Positions 1 to 10,485 of a stretch of 64,000 bases of DNA are shown here, in pieces. The notes beneath the pieces are model-generated. The model was not told the origin of the DNA and ran no database searches. It saw only the letters and a program-made list of their open reading frames with translations. The translations under genes were made by a program, and so were the position numbers. The DNA is taken from the NCBI GenBank assembly GCA_036245805.1, contig BTRK01000002.1, forward strand, positions 5,452,689 through 5,516,688, given 5' to 3'. The first letter of the stretch is position 1. The number at the start of each line of letters is the position of its first letter. This DNA comes from Pristionchus mayeri. Lineage: Eukaryota > Nematoda > Chromadorea > Rhabditida > Neodiplogasteridae.

Positions 1-899
1 GTGAAATCCAATCAAAGAATAAGCTATTCAGAAATGATAATGTATTTAGGTCAACGAGTTGGGAGCTTTCTATCCAATCTACAAGAACGAGCGATTCATT
101 TGCTGGTTCACTGGTGTCTGCTACGGCGGAAGACCCTATCGGGGCGAAAGTAGATTGTTCAGGGTACGCTCGGTATGGGAATTATCGCACGGTGTGCCGG
201 AAAAAAATATCACAAATAAGTTGAATTGAACAAGTTTTCAAAGAAAATTTTACGTTCTCATCATTGCATAGTTGCCCAGCACTGGCGGCGGCTTGTCAGG
301 CAGTGCTCAACGACGTATAGGGGGTCATGGTCAACAAATTGATGGTAGGTCATGGGTAGGTCTAGACTAAGTACTGTACCAATCGATAGTACAGTACTTC
401 CTCTGCAGCAACGGTCGCAAATGTGGAAAATGATTGGCATGTGCCAAAATGTTCATATAATTATTGAAACAATTTTGTGTGCAAATGCGACACGGTAGTG
501 GGATACGGTATTTGGTGGTACTGTACTATCGATTGGTTACGGTTCGCTGTTTCGGTATATTGTTCGCTGTTTCGGTAGTATTCGCTGCATCTGTTCTTGG
601 CGCGTGGTGTTTACAAATCTGAGTTTCCGTGAATTCGGAAGATTTATCCTGTTTATTGTTCCGACTTCTGGCCTCCCTCTGACCTAATTGTACTGTCACG
701 AATATGCATACGGATATGCAGATTTGGCTGTGCAATTTTTCATCCTTACACTTCTTTCTGGGATATACCTCTGATTCTGGTTTTTTTACGGATATGCAGA
801 TTTGGCTGTGCAATTTTTCATCCTTACACTTCTTTCTGGGATATACCTCTGATTCTGATTTCTTCCTCATTCTGGCCCTCAACGCTAGTCGCGAGCTGT
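1..899. other. No gene seen; short inverted repeat
   Basis: No coding exon could be supported here. The sequence at about 372-400 (AGTACTGTACCAATCGATAG and on) recurs inverted at about 517-540, giving an inverted repeat with roughly 120 bases between the arms, possibly a small non-autonomous element. A short repeated phrase TTCGCTGTTTCGGTA occurs twice at 543-585. Confidence 0.5.
712..867. repeat. Tandem duplication, 78-base unit x2
   Basis: A unit beginning GGATATGCAGATTTGGCTGT starts at 712 and again at 790, and the two copies are almost identical over their length. It sits immediately upstream of the retrotransposon reading frame. It may be part of the element's own 5' region or a local duplication of the host sequence; the sequence does not decide this. 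Confidence 0.85.
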
Positions 900-3002
900 G
901 TGGTGCGCATTCCGTCCCCCCGTCTCCCTCTCCCTCGGCCAGTTTCCCTCTCCCAGCAGCTCTGGCAAGCGGGAGTTGTAAGCCGCCTCGATGGGTCGTT
1001 TCGGCATAAAAGATGCAGGGAGCGGCTGGATTTCGATAAAGTCGCTTTTACTGCCAATGCGAACCTTCTCGCATCAATGCCCCTTGCTCGTCCATCCTCA
1101 GCCACAGACGCCTTCCACAAGATACAAGCGTTTGCAAAGACAGCAGCAACCAACTGTTGGAGAAAGAGGCAATCGCCACCTTGGATCTCTCCCGCAACTC
1201 GGAAACTCCTTGCTCAACGTCATCTACTTCGATCATCCCTGCAATCCAATGTCGAATATTCCTTGTCATGCAAAACAGCCCGAAGCAACCTCGTAGACGA
1301 TATCAAGAGAAGGAAAGAGAACCAGGCAAAACAAGCTGCAATGAAAGGAAGAAGCATCGTCAAAGAGATGCTCAAACTGCGCTCGTCTCGTAAACGACTT
1401 CTCGTTCCTGACCCAGTCTCTGGCGCCCTTTCCCAAGATGCGACTAAGACTGCCGTCCAAGTTTACTACGGGGAACTCTACAAACGCGCAGTGAACATTC
1501 CCTTGGCCGTGCCTCCTTCTCCCGAACCATTGCCACTCTTCCTTCCAGATGAAACGAGGCATGCTCTCTCGCTTCTCAAGTGCGGGCATTCCCCTGGATC
1601 CGATGGTATCCTCCCTGACATGCTTTACCACTCAAGAGAGCACCTTGCCCCATTCTTCGCTGATCTACTGAATCGCCTCGTAGCAGGAGACCAAGTACCT
1701 GGAGATTTGGTTGAAGCAGTTGTGTCCCTTCTTCACAAAAAGGGCGACCCAACAGATATCGGAAACTTCAGACCAATCTCGTTGCTTAACGTATCCCTCA
1801 AGACAATCACTCGCGTTGTTCTCAAACGAATCGAATCATCAATTGAAGAGGCTGAATCGCACACTCAGACCGGATTCCGGAAAGGTCACTGCACTCTCAA
1901 CAATCTTCACTCGATCAAACAACTCGCAGAACGCACGCACGAATACGGAATGCACCTCTACTTGGGATTCGTGGATTTTCGGAAGGCATTTGACTGTGTG
2001 GAATGGAACTCTGTTTGGCACGCACTGTGGATCGCTAGAGTGCACCCGACTCTAATCCATCTCTTGCGTCGCCTCTACGAATCTTCCTCTACTCTCATCC
2101 GTGTCAACGAGGATTTGGTTCCAGTTGAAGTGCGGAGAGGAGTTCGCCAAGGAGACACTCTCTCCCCATGTCTCTTCAATGCCGTCTTGAGATACGCTAT
2201 GAATGAAATCGATTGGGAGAACAACGGAATATCGATCGATGGCCGCAACCTGAGTCACTTAGAGTACGCAGACGACATTGTTCTAATCGCAAAGAGTCGC
2301 CCCGAACTGGAGAACATGATGAAGAAACTTATGGAGGCTTGCGCGCGCGTTGGTCTTGAAGTAAATCCATCCAAGACCGTACTTCTAACCTCGTGCACCT
2401 CCACCCGAGCACCCATTGTCATCGACAATCTGAAGTTCAACTTTGCCGAATCCACCACCTATCTAGGCGGAAGAATCTCACTTCCCCTTGACTACTCAGC
2501 AGAACTTGAGCACAGAATTCGTCTGGGTTGGTTCGCATGGAGCAAGCTCTCGTACCTCCTCTCTTCACGCATTCTACCCGTGAAAACAAAGCGGCGCCTT
2601 TTCAACAGTTGTGTCATGTCTACGATACTCTATGGCAGCGAGCTATGGGCCCTACGAGCAAGTGACAAGGAGCGACTAAGTGTGACTCAGCGTAAGATGG
2701 AGCGGAAAATGCTCGGAATCAGCTTGCGAGATCGATGGAGGAACGTGAACATCCGCAACGCAACAGGAGTCCGTGACTGGAATCAGGAGGCTATGAGAAG
2801 GAAGGCAATTTGGGCGTTGAAACTGCGACGAATGGATATGGAAGAATGGAGCAGAGCGACTACTATGTGGATACCTTACAACAGGACGCGCTCACCGGGT
2901 CAGCCTAAACCCCGATGGAGAGATGATCTCAGAAGAACTATTGGAGCGAGATGGTGGAACGCAACTGCTGAAGAATACCGACCCTTCCTCATCTTGCGTT
3001 AA
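900..3002 (+). CDS. RTE-like non-LTR retrotransposon polyprotein, 5'-truncated
   Basis: Reverse transcriptase of a non-LTR (LINE) retrotransposon, most like the RTE clade. The frame is open for 700 codons. The first about 240 residues look like the linker between endonuclease and RT; the apurinic endonuclease domain normally in front is missing, so the copy is 5'-truncated and the first ATG is not a native start. RT motifs are in order: a NFRPISLL block, VDFRKAFD (about 356-364), RQGDTLSPCLFN, and the catalytic YADD at 456-459. The C-terminal part has the RTE-type WIPYNR...RPKPRWRDDLR...WW region. There is no internal stop or frameshift in 2.1 kb, so insertion is probably recent. The 3' end is followed by a TGTA repeat and AATAAA. 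It sits just in front of a broken copy of the local gene family. Confidence 0.92.
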   Translation: MVRIPSPRLPLPRPVSLSQQLWQAGVVSRLDGSFRHKRCRERLDFDKVAFTANANLLASMPLARPSSATDAFHKIQAFAKTAATNCWRKRQSPPWISPATRKLLAQRHLLRSSLQSNVEYSLSCKTARSNLVDDIKRRKENQAKQAAMKGRSIVKEMLKLRSSRKRLLVPDPVSGALSQDATKTAVQVYYGELYKRAVNIPLAVPPSPEPLPLFLPDETRHALSLLKCGHSPGSDGILPDMLYHSREHLAPFFADLLNRLVAGDQVPGDLVEAVVSLLHKKGDPTDIGNFRPISLLNVSLKTITRVVLKRIESSIEEAESHTQTGFRKGHCTLNNLHSIKQLAERTHEYGMHLYLGFVDFRKAFDCVEWNSVWHALWIARVHPTLIHLLRRLYESSSTLIRVNEDLVPVEVRRGVRQGDTLSPCLFNAVLRYAMNEIDWENNGISIDGRNLSHLEYADDIVLIAKSRPELENMMKKLMEACARVGLEVNPSKTVLLTSCTSTRAPIVIDNLKFNFAESTTYLGGRISLPLDYSAELEHRIRLGWFAWSKLSYLLSSRILPVKTKRRLFNSCVMSTILYGSELWALRASDKERLSVTQRKMERKMLGISLRDRWRNVNIRNATGVRDWNQEAMRRKAIWALKLRRMDMEEWSRATTMWIPYNRTRSPGQPKPRWRDDLRRTIGARWWNATAEEYRPFLILR

Positions 3003-3016
3003 CGCATGACGTGATA

Positions 3017-3038
3017 AATGTATGTATGTATGTATGTT
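3017..3038 (+). repeat. (TGTA)n 3' tail of the retrotransposon
   Basis: About five ATGT/TGTA units lie 15 bases after the stop codon and are followed by AATAAAC and an A-rich run. RTE elements typically end in short microsatellite-like 3' repeats rather than long poly(A), so this marks the element's 3' end. Confidence 0.75.
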
Positions 3039-3128
3039 TAATAAACAAAAAATCATAGCTGATGCTTTGTCGTGGGAATCCCTGTCGAAAAAACAAGGTC
3101 AAACTTCTTACGTAAAACAATCAAAAAT

Positions 3129-3640
3129 GGGCCCACAATCCAACCAAGTTGTGGGAGGAACTCCTCATGCGCAGGATGGCTCTTCTCGAGGAAAAAGCTA
3201 GCCCAGTGAAACAGCTGGATGCAATTGAGAGAAATTCAAAATGACGAATCTGCTGAGTATGTTTCACCTCCTTCTTTTATAAACAATAGGTCGAAAAATT
3301 AAGAAAAAAACAAAATCAAACTTCTTACCTTAAACAATCAAATTTTGCTGCAGATTGTCAAATCTCGGAATCTGAGCCAGATCTTTGTTTTGTAAAGAAT
3401 CACTCTATTGTCGGCTCTACTCACATGTGCCTGAAGATGAATCCATCAGGCATTAAGGTGGGCTTACACTTTCGCTCTTTGAGCATGATTTAAAGATAGT
3501 TAATTCCGAATGTTCATATTTGCATAATTGCTGCGGAATCGGTCGATATCTGTTCTCGGTTCGAATCGGAACTTTGTGGATGACCACTAGACGTTCAGTA
3601 TCAATATTCGCCCTGTCGATCTATCGGCAGCGCCAACGAG
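3129..3640 (+). pseudogene. Broken copy of the local gene family (3' half)
   Basis: This is a degenerate copy of exons 4, 5 and 6 of the family described at 10708-12206. The exon 4 counterpart (about 3132-3246) still reads KLWEELLMRRM but has lost residues and runs into an in-frame TGA. The exon 5 counterpart (from about 3354) begins after TGCAG with GTCAAATCTCG, matching the paralogues' exon 5 start, but is frameshifted. The exon 6 counterpart (about 3535-3630) matches gene A's last exon (TCGGTTCGAATCGGAACT) and is also out of frame. No counterpart of exons 1-3 is visible upstream, where the RTE copy lies. A 35-40 base direct repeat (about 3094-3128 and 3303-3345) lies in and before it. Gene A looks like its nearest relative by eye. 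Confidence 0.8.
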
Positions 3641-3992
3641 TATCAATCCCGGAATGCGGACGTGATGACGAGCTGCCAATGCGCGATGATCCTGTTGGAA
3701 AAAATTCGTCGTGTGACACTTTGATTGCATCAAGCTTTATAAAGCAAAATAAATTTCTTCACCTGTCATGTGTTACCGAAGTTCGGGTTTTTTCGTATGA
3801 TGTTGTCATCTAATTTTTCGACATCATCAGCTAGTATCTAGTAGAATTGATAAGTTGAATTGCGAATTCGCATTCGAGTTCCAATTGCCAACCCAAGTAT
3901 CCAGTACGAAATTAGGCAGATCGTCTGCGATGATCGTATCTTACAATCCGTGTGGATCAGTTATTTCACCATGATTTGTTCCTGCTCCTGAA
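3641..3992. other. No gene seen
   Basis: AT-rich non-coding sequence between the pseudogene and a MITE; no exon-like stretch or recognisable repeat. Confidence 0.4.
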
Positions 3993-4134
3993 TAGTGTTT
4001 CAATTTTCAGGTAATTTTGGGACATTTTCGGATGTGTTTCAGGTGCGCTAGATAGCGGATGTGCTCATGAGCTATGTAGCGCTCCTGAAACATAACGGAA
4101 AATGAATCTGAATGGATTGAATATTGAAACCCTA
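3993..4134. repeat. MITE, family 2 (TAGGGTTTCAATTTTCAGG ends)
   Basis: Palindromic element of about 140 bases. The left part contains GTTTCAATTTTCAGG and TTTCAGGTGCGCTA, and the right part carries GCGCTCCTGAAACAT and ends ATTGAAACCCTA. It is the same family as the better preserved copy at 39437-39578. Ends in TA suggest a TA-target, Tc1/mariner-like origin (inference). Confidence 0.75.
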
Positions 4135-4690
4135 CTGCTGAACTGCTCATGTACTTGTTACGGTTTTGCGTTTCATCACACCCCTGCTTTCATAACTTTG
4201 TGGTGCTCGACTAATTTATTACTGAATAAATTATTGAGAATCAATATCCCAATTACAAAAGTTCTACTAAAAAAGGATTTGAGGAATCTGTGGTAAGGGA
4301 CCGTGTAGCGACTTTACGAAACGCTAACCAATCAATCTAGATATTTAGAAAATGGGCATTATACATTAGACACTTCATTTTTATTGCGTTTTCACCAATC
4401 TAGCAACACCTACGATCTTCACATCCATTACGGCTATCGCTTCCCTACCTAATCAGAACTACTCATTCCATTGTTCGAAATGTAAAATTGACCACGATCT
4501 GTGACGTCAGTCTGAAAATATGTGACCATTTATTGTATATTTGATCCACATTTGTGACTTCAGATTGCATGATACACACATTCTCCTCTCCTCACTCTTT
4601 TCATTCGAATAAGACTGCTCTATTCTAAAACGACACGAACAGATTTTCTAGAACATTTCCTTTTCGAGAGTCCAAACCATCAGTGTTTAT
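4135..4690. other. No gene seen
   Basis: AT-rich intergenic DNA up to the 3' end of the second retrotransposon. No supported exon. Confidence 0.4.
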
Positions 4691-4695
4691 CAATA

Positions 4696-4725
4696 TAGAA
4701 TAGAATAGAATAGAAGAATAGAATT
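4696..4725 (-). repeat. (AGAAT)n 3' tail of the second retrotransposon
   Basis: Repeated AATAG/GAATA units (ATAGAATAGAATAGAATAGA) lie about 30 bases beyond the stop codon of the minus-strand RT frame, in the position of the TGTA tail of the first element. The tail sequence differs from the first copy, supporting two distinct RTE lineages. Confidence 0.7.
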
Positions 4726-4756
4726 TATCAGGGGTCGCTGTCAGCGCTGATCTGGG

Positions 4757-6358
4757 TTACATTTTCCATTCTTCATCATCTTGGCTCCACCAATTTCCGC
4801 CTTCTCTCCTAGTGATTTCATTTCTCCATCTCTCTCTCGGTCTTCCCTGACTCCTGTTTTGAAGTTGATTGTAAGGGATCCAGACTGTCAGTCGTCGTGT
4901 CCATCTGTCATCATCCATTTTCCTGATCTTGTTAGCCCAGGCGATCTTCCTTCTTATCGATTCATCGACCCAATCTTTAACTCCAGTCTCTGATCTAACA
5001 CGCTCGTTGCTCCATTTGTCCTTCCAGGTCACACCGACCATCCGTCTCTCCATTTTTCTTTGCGCGATTCTCAACTCGTTTTTATCCGATTCTCTCATAG
5101 TCCAGCTTTCGCAGCCATATAGCACAGTTGACATTATGCAAGCATTGAAGGCCCTCATCCTGATTGTTCTTCTTACTGTTCGATGCTTCAGTAGGTGTCC
5201 AATATTTCGCCAGGCGAGCCACCCACATTGAACTCTCATCTTGATCTCGATAGAGGGTTCAAGTGGAAGACTAATCCAGCTCCCTAGATACTTTGCTCCC
5301 TGCTTATACTCGAATCGATTCCTTCCATTTATCTCGATCGCTTCCCGGTTCTTCTCACTAGATGTCAGCAGTGTGGTTTTATCGGGATTCACTTCTAAAC
5401 CAACATTCGCTACTGTATCGATAACTTTCACAAGCATTCTCTTCAGTTCTATACGATTTTTCGCAATCAGAATGGTGTCATCTGCGTAGGATAATGTTGT
5501 AAGTTGAACCCCGTTTACGTTCAATCCGGTTCCTTCCCAATCGATTGTGTCCAGTGCCATTCGTAAGACAGAGTTGAAGAGTTTAGGGGAAATGGTATCT
5601 CCCTGTTTCACTCCTCTTCGTACGTTCACTTGCACTTTGCTTTCGTTGACTTGTATTTTCGTGGTTGTTCCCTCGTAAAATCTTCTCAAAAGGTCAATCA
5701 GTGTTGAGTGAATGCCTTGATTCGCGAGAGCCTTCCAAACAGCTGGCCATTCCACTCGGTCAAAAGCTTTCTTGAAATCAATTAGGGCCAGGTGTAAGGT
5801 GATCTTGTACTCAGTGGACTTCTCGATCAATTGATGTACCGCGTGAATATGATCGATCGTAGAGAAGCCTGGTCTAAACCCAGCCTGGCTGAAGTCCTCT
5901 GATTGTTCTAATTGGGGAAGTATCCGATTCAGAATAACTTTCATTGCAACTTTGCAGATCACGCTTAGGAGGCTGATCGGTCGATAATTTCCTATGTCGG
6001 TTGTTGCTCCTCCTTTATGTAGCAGTGTCACACGTGATACTAGGAGTTCAGGTGGTATTCGTTCTCCTTCGATAAATCCATTGAGCATCCGTGTAACGAG
6101 AGGAGTGATTAATGGCTCAGAAAGAAGAAGCATCTCGGGCTTCACCTCATCTTCGCCTGCAGTATGGCCGACTTTCAGACTTCTAATAGCAGCAGATATT
6201 TCTTCTTTAAGGAAAGGTAGAAGAGTGTCACTTGAGGGATGGACCACACATTGTAGATGCACAGTAGGAGTGTACAGATCGTCGTAGAATTTTTTCACGA
6301 TTGTATCAATATTGTCAATATTATCAATATTTATCAATATTTTACGGATTAATGTCAA
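4757..6358 (-). CDS. RTE-like reverse transcriptase, 5'-truncated
   Basis: Second non-LTR retrotransposon, related to but clearly divergent from the one at 900-3002. The 533-codon frame covers the end of the linker (about residues 1-80), the RT domain and the C-terminal domain. Motifs in order: NYRPISLL, LIDFKKAFDRVEW, KQGDTISPKLFN, SYADDTILIAK (catalytic YADD) and a C-terminal VWIPYNQ...GRPRERWRNE...WW block. The endonuclease is absent and the frame starts in a low-complexity AATATTGTCAATATTATC stretch, so the listed start is only the first ATG of a truncated copy. No internal stop. It is oriented toward the first RTE copy, with a pseudogene and a MITE between them. Confidence 0.92.
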   Translation of the reverse strand: MTLIRKILINIDNIDNIDTIVKKFYDDLYTPTVHLQCVVHPSSDTLLPFLKEEISAAIRSLKVGHTAGEDEVKPEMLLLSEPLITPLVTRMLNGFIEGERIPPELLVSRVTLLHKGGATTDIGNYRPISLLSVICKVAMKVILNRILPQLEQSEDFSQAGFRPGFSTIDHIHAVHQLIEKSTEYKITLHLALIDFKKAFDRVEWPAVWKALANQGIHSTLIDLLRRFYEGTTTKIQVNESKVQVNVRRGVKQGDTISPKLFNSVLRMALDTIDWEGTGLNVNGVQLTTLSYADDTILIAKNRIELKRMLVKVIDTVANVGLEVNPDKTTLLTSSEKNREAIEINGRNRFEYKQGAKYLGSWISLPLEPSIEIKMRVQCGWLAWRNIGHLLKHRTVRRTIRMRAFNACIMSTVLYGCESWTMRESDKNELRIAQRKMERRMVGVTWKDKWSNERVRSETGVKDWVDESIRRKIAWANKIRKMDDDRWTRRLTVWIPYNQLQNRSQGRPRERWRNEITRREGGNWWSQDDEEWKM

Positions 6359-6710
6359 TGGTCACAGATTTTTGAATGATCATGCACTCAAGCCATGCAT
6401 CGATGGTCAAACGATAACCCAAATCTGATTTGCACTATTATATAATTTAGCAAAATTAACCTAAATGCATGATACGACCAGAAACTAACACTAGACTGAG
6501 CTAAACACCACCTAGTATCTTTGTGATCTTAAAGAAGGAGTAACACGAAAAATAGATTGTACATGTGAAATAGTGGTTGTCGTAGAGGACATAAATCAGA
6601 TGAGAAATCACTGTATCCCAACTGGCACTATCTCGAGATAAGAAACTGAGAAGATCGGGCCTTAGCGCAGGCGAAAGCGTGCGTATTTGAAATGAATGAG
6701 AAAACAGCAA
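6359..6710. other. No gene seen
   Basis: Non-coding sequence between the truncated RTE copy and a tRNA-like block. No supported feature. Confidence 0.35.
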
Positions 6711-6711
6711 C

Positions 6712-6790
6712 AACGAATCGCACCTAGCTGGATCCGAACCCACGTAGATTGCGCTTGGCGCGCAGGAGTTACCCACCGCGCTATGATCAC
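6712..6790 (-). repeat. tRNA-like (SINE head or tRNA pseudogene)
   Basis: Read on the minus strand the block contains an A-box-like GCGCGGTGGGTAACTC and a B-box-like GTGGGTTCGGATCCAGC with tRNA-like spacing. I could not fold a complete clover-leaf with a paired acceptor stem, so it is more likely a tRNA-derived SINE head or a decayed tRNA than a working gene. Confidence 0.4.
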
Positions 6791-6883
6791 TGTTTGTTCG
6801 GGACGAGGGGAAACGTTATATCTACCTAACACGCTCATCAGAATGCATTACCTTCTTATCTCTTATTCGTGTTGCACATTCTT

Positions 6884-8804
6884 TAAGAGACGTTCCACGA
6901 GAGAACGTACTTTCTCCACGGATGACTTTTTTGCAACCCCCTTCAATATCTTGCTGGTGAAGTCCCCATACGAAGTACTGATATTTGGCCCAATATAGAG
7001 GGCTCTAGCGTACTTTCCGAAAAATGGCAGACCAGGCCCAAAAAAAATCGAAAATTTTAATTTTTTGAAAAGTACGATATTATAGGTTTTCCAGGACTCT
7101 TTTTCGATGAAAATGACGAAAAACATACTTAGGAAGCGATCGGATGCCGATAAAGTGTCGAAAACGTCGATTTTCGTCGTTTTTTGCCCGTCGTGAAAAT
7201 TTTGTAATGTCATAGGAAAAATTTTATTACATTTTCGAAATCAGCATGAAAAACTACTCCAGGGATCCAGTTTTCAAGAGATGTTTCACTATGCGCTTGC
7301 AAGTTATAGCGCCCAGAAGAAGGAGTGCTCTGCGATCGCTCTGGGATGGATGAAGTCTCATTTCGTGAATTGAGCTTCATTAGGGCTATTTTGCATGCAC
7401 AAAATTTATTTTATATGGTTTCACTCAATTTGAGACGTAATTGAAGAAGTTACGTACGTCAAATCTCGAAATTGAATTATTTTGATACTCGAATTTCGAA
7501 CTCCATATGTACCACTTCATTAAGGCTATAATTATGCTTTACATCGATCAAACAGGGGTCAAATCAATGTTTGGTGAGTTAATACATCCATGTTGACTAG
7601 TTTGCAAATGAATTGCGTGACATATGACACAATATTCCAACGGAAATTCGATGAGATTCGTCAAAATCCGCAATTTTTCGAATTTTTCGATTTTCGGAGA
7701 TGTGTAGAAGTCGAATTTCAGCCTCAGCCTTTCCATAATTCGCTTAGAATATCTTGGAATCATCCCTAGTTCATTTTCCAGTGATTTGGTGGACATCTGA
7801 GAAAAATTATTTTTTTCGAAAAAAATGCCCTCTCACATAGGCATGAAAAATGGAGAAAACAATTTTTTCTCAGATGTCTACCAAATCACTGGAAAATGAA
7901 CTAATGATGATCCCAAGATATTCTAAGCGAATTATGGAAAGGCTGAGGCTGAAATTCGACTACTACACATCTCCGAAAATCGAAAAATTCGAAAAATTGC
8001 GGATTTTGACGATGATTGCGGATGATCTCATCGAATTTCCGTTGGAATATTGTGTCATATGTCACGCAATTCATTTGCAAACTAGTCAACATGGATGTAT
8101 TAACTCACCAAACATTGATTTGACCCCTGTTTGATCGATGTAAAGCATAATTATAGCCTTAATGAAGTGGTGCATATGGAGTTCGAAATGCAAGTATCAA
8201 AATTTCGAGATTTGACGTACGTAACTGCTTCAATTAGGTCTCAAATTGAGTGAAACCATATAAAATAAATTTTTTGCATGCAAAATAGCCCTAATGAAGC
8301 TCAATTCACGAAATGAGACTTCATCATCCCAGAGCGATCACTGAGCGCTCCTTCTTCTGGGCGCTATAACTTCCGAGCGCATAGTGAAACATCTCGTGAA
8401 AACTGGACCCCTGGAGTAGTTTTTCACACTGATTTCGAAAATGCAATAAAATTGTTCCTATGACATTACAAAATTTTCACGACGGGCAAAAATCGACGAA
8501 AATCGACGTTTTCCACACTTTATCGGCATCCGATCGCTTCCTAAGTATGTTTTTCGTCATTTTCATCGAAAAAGAGTCCTGGAAAACTTATAATATCGTA
8601 CTTTTCAAAAAATTGAAATTTTCGATTTTTTTTGGGCCTGGTCTGCCATTTTTCGGAAAGTACGCTAGAGCCCTCCATATTGGGCCAAATATCAGTACTT
8701 GGTATGGGGACTTCACCAGCAAGATATTGAAGGGGGTTGCAAAAAAGTCATCCGTCAGCCCCTCTCAAAATCTACGTTTTCTCGTGGAACGTCTCTTAAA
8801 CACA
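6884..8804. repeat. 1.9 kb near-perfect palindrome
   Basis: A long inverted repeat with arms of about 940 bases and almost no spacer, centred near 7843. The left arm starts TTTAAGAGACGTTCC and the right arm ends GGAACGTCTCTTAAA. Matching blocks run the full length, for example CGAAAAATGGCAGACCAGGC (about 7018) against its complement near 8640, and GATCAAACAGGGGTCAAATC (7546) against its complement near 8115. The arms differ by scattered substitutions and small indels. Reading frames occur in both arms (6863-7213, 7548-7796, 7850-8134, 8460-8825), but they are mirror copies without recognisable domains. Likely a foldback-type non-autonomous DNA transposon. Confidence 0.9.
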
Positions 8805-9730
8805 TCTGTCTCTAAAAAAAACTAAACCCAAATCTAATTTGCACAATTACTTAGCTTTACAACGGAACAATTTTTCCTGAATATCCCGTCAGCATTAATA
8901 GTATGCAACGACCATAATCTAACACTAGAAACCACGGGCGCTCTTTAATCAGATAAACTGATCAGAAAATCACGAATTTCGCTCTCGATTATCGAGGCCC
9001 AAGTAAATGTGCAAATAGCGCCAAGTGTTTTCGCATAGTAGTGAATAATCTCGTGTTAAGTATGTTTTTCACCTTTGAAAAGGCGAGTTCTCAAAACAAG
9101 AAGTAGTCCGGATAGAATGGTGCACTCTGATTCTCTGAATCATTCTGGGCCGGATTCGATGATGGTCACCCCATTTAAGTGTCGTCAGGTCGGGATAGTC
9201 CTAGTGATGCTAATGTGTGAATGTGCTCCGCGGTCCAATTTTCTTGGTGGTCCCATTGAAAATCGTGACGGTTACGGGCGTACTATAGCTCCTACGATGC
9301 GCCGTACTGAGCTCTTTCCATACTCAATTCGTCCTTGCGTCATCGATGAAAAAAATGATTTGAATTAATCATTATGTTTGAACAGTATGATATAGCCAAT
9401 TCCGTATTTTTCGTGAATTCATTTGGTTTTGGCGATTTAACCTTTTGCGTCAGTTTGTTCCAAAATTTCACTCTACGATTTCAAGTTGTCATCCCCTTAG
9501 ACACTACCCTCCCTCTCGTCATCATTTCACTAGTTTCCACGAAACAATTGCATCATCGGTTGATTGAGTGATTGAATCTGGTTATCAGTTTTCGGAGAAT
9601 TGAACAATTTTAACGAACAATACCGCACGTAGTCGTCACGGAATCGTACGAAGTTTGCGTTAGACTCCTCGGCTCTTACAACTCTAAACAAATGAAAGCA
9701 CTAGCTGGACGAATTTCATCCACTTTAAGT
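8805..9730. other. No gene seen
   Basis: Intergenic sequence with no supported exon. The open frame at 9075-9368 has no recognisable domain and no splice context. Confidence 0.4.
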
Positions 9731-9754
9731 ATTAACATGTACCGGAGTATTCAA

Positions 9755-9960
9755 GGGCGCTTAATGGTATGGCAATGGTGTGGGCCGCTCGGCATACAAT
9801 GGTCGGTGTTCGAACCCCGCCGAATCAGACCAAACCCCGAGGTAGGTAAATTGGTAGTGGCCGCGGTAGCGGTAGGTAACGTTGCCTAGAAGCCCTTGGA
9901 ACAAGTAGGGATATTCATCGGCCCTACCTAGCGCTGTCATCTTTATCATCTTGTTGACTA
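9755..9960 (+). repeat. tRNA-derived SINE candidate
   Basis: The block has an A-box-like region (TTAATGGTATGGCAATGGTG) and a clear B box in GGTGTTCGAACCCCGCC at about 9804-9820, followed by a non-tRNA body (GGTAGGTAAATTGGTAGTGG, then CGGCCCTACCTAGCGCTGTC). A pol III head with an unrelated tail fits a SINE. No direct repeat flanks were identified with certainty. Confidence 0.45.
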
Positions 9961-10485
9961 TAAATTTCCTTGACGTCGAAGAACATCTTCCTCTTTTTAC
10001 CTATGCGCTTGGATTGTTATCTGACGGAACTGACGTTGAGTCACGACCCGGTAGGTCACTAAGATTATGGCGTGGGTTAATCTGAAGTGACAGAATTTGA
10101 ATTCACCCCGTGGATGTTGTCAACCCCCGGCTAATGTAAAGAACGCAAAACACGCCGTGGAATGTGAGCCATAAGGGTACATGCCAAATTGGTTCCGGAA
10201 ATAAAATTGAGTCAACGTATAGGTCAGCGGGCCGATTATGAAATGGATCTGAAGTTACTGAATTTGAATTCTGCTCGCAGATGATTCACTGGCGCTTCAA
10301 ACAATGACTTATCGGATTAGGTGTTACACTTTGAGCCTAGTACCTCCTCCTCCCCTCTCACATTTCAATATCACCTCTTGCGTAGGCCATGTGCTCAGCA
10401 CTCCAGATTTTTTGAATACCGATCTTTATTGGGATGTGTATCGTCCTTTACGTTGTCCCGACTCCCTTTACGTCGATAGAGTAGA
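9961..10485. other. 5' flank of gene A, shared with gene B
   Basis: No gene. The stretch around 10040-10095 (GGTAGGTCACTAAGATTATG, then GCGTGGGTTAATCTGAAGTG) recurs inverted at about 17441-17500 in the 5' flank of gene B, so the duplication that made the family included several hundred bases of upstream DNA. The copies are diverged but alignable by eye. Confidence 0.55.

Noticed and set aside
6863..8825. Open frames of 82-121 codons within the 1.9 kb palindrome, with near-identical translations from both arms
   Set aside because: The similarity follows from the inverted repeat itself; there are no domains and no splice context.
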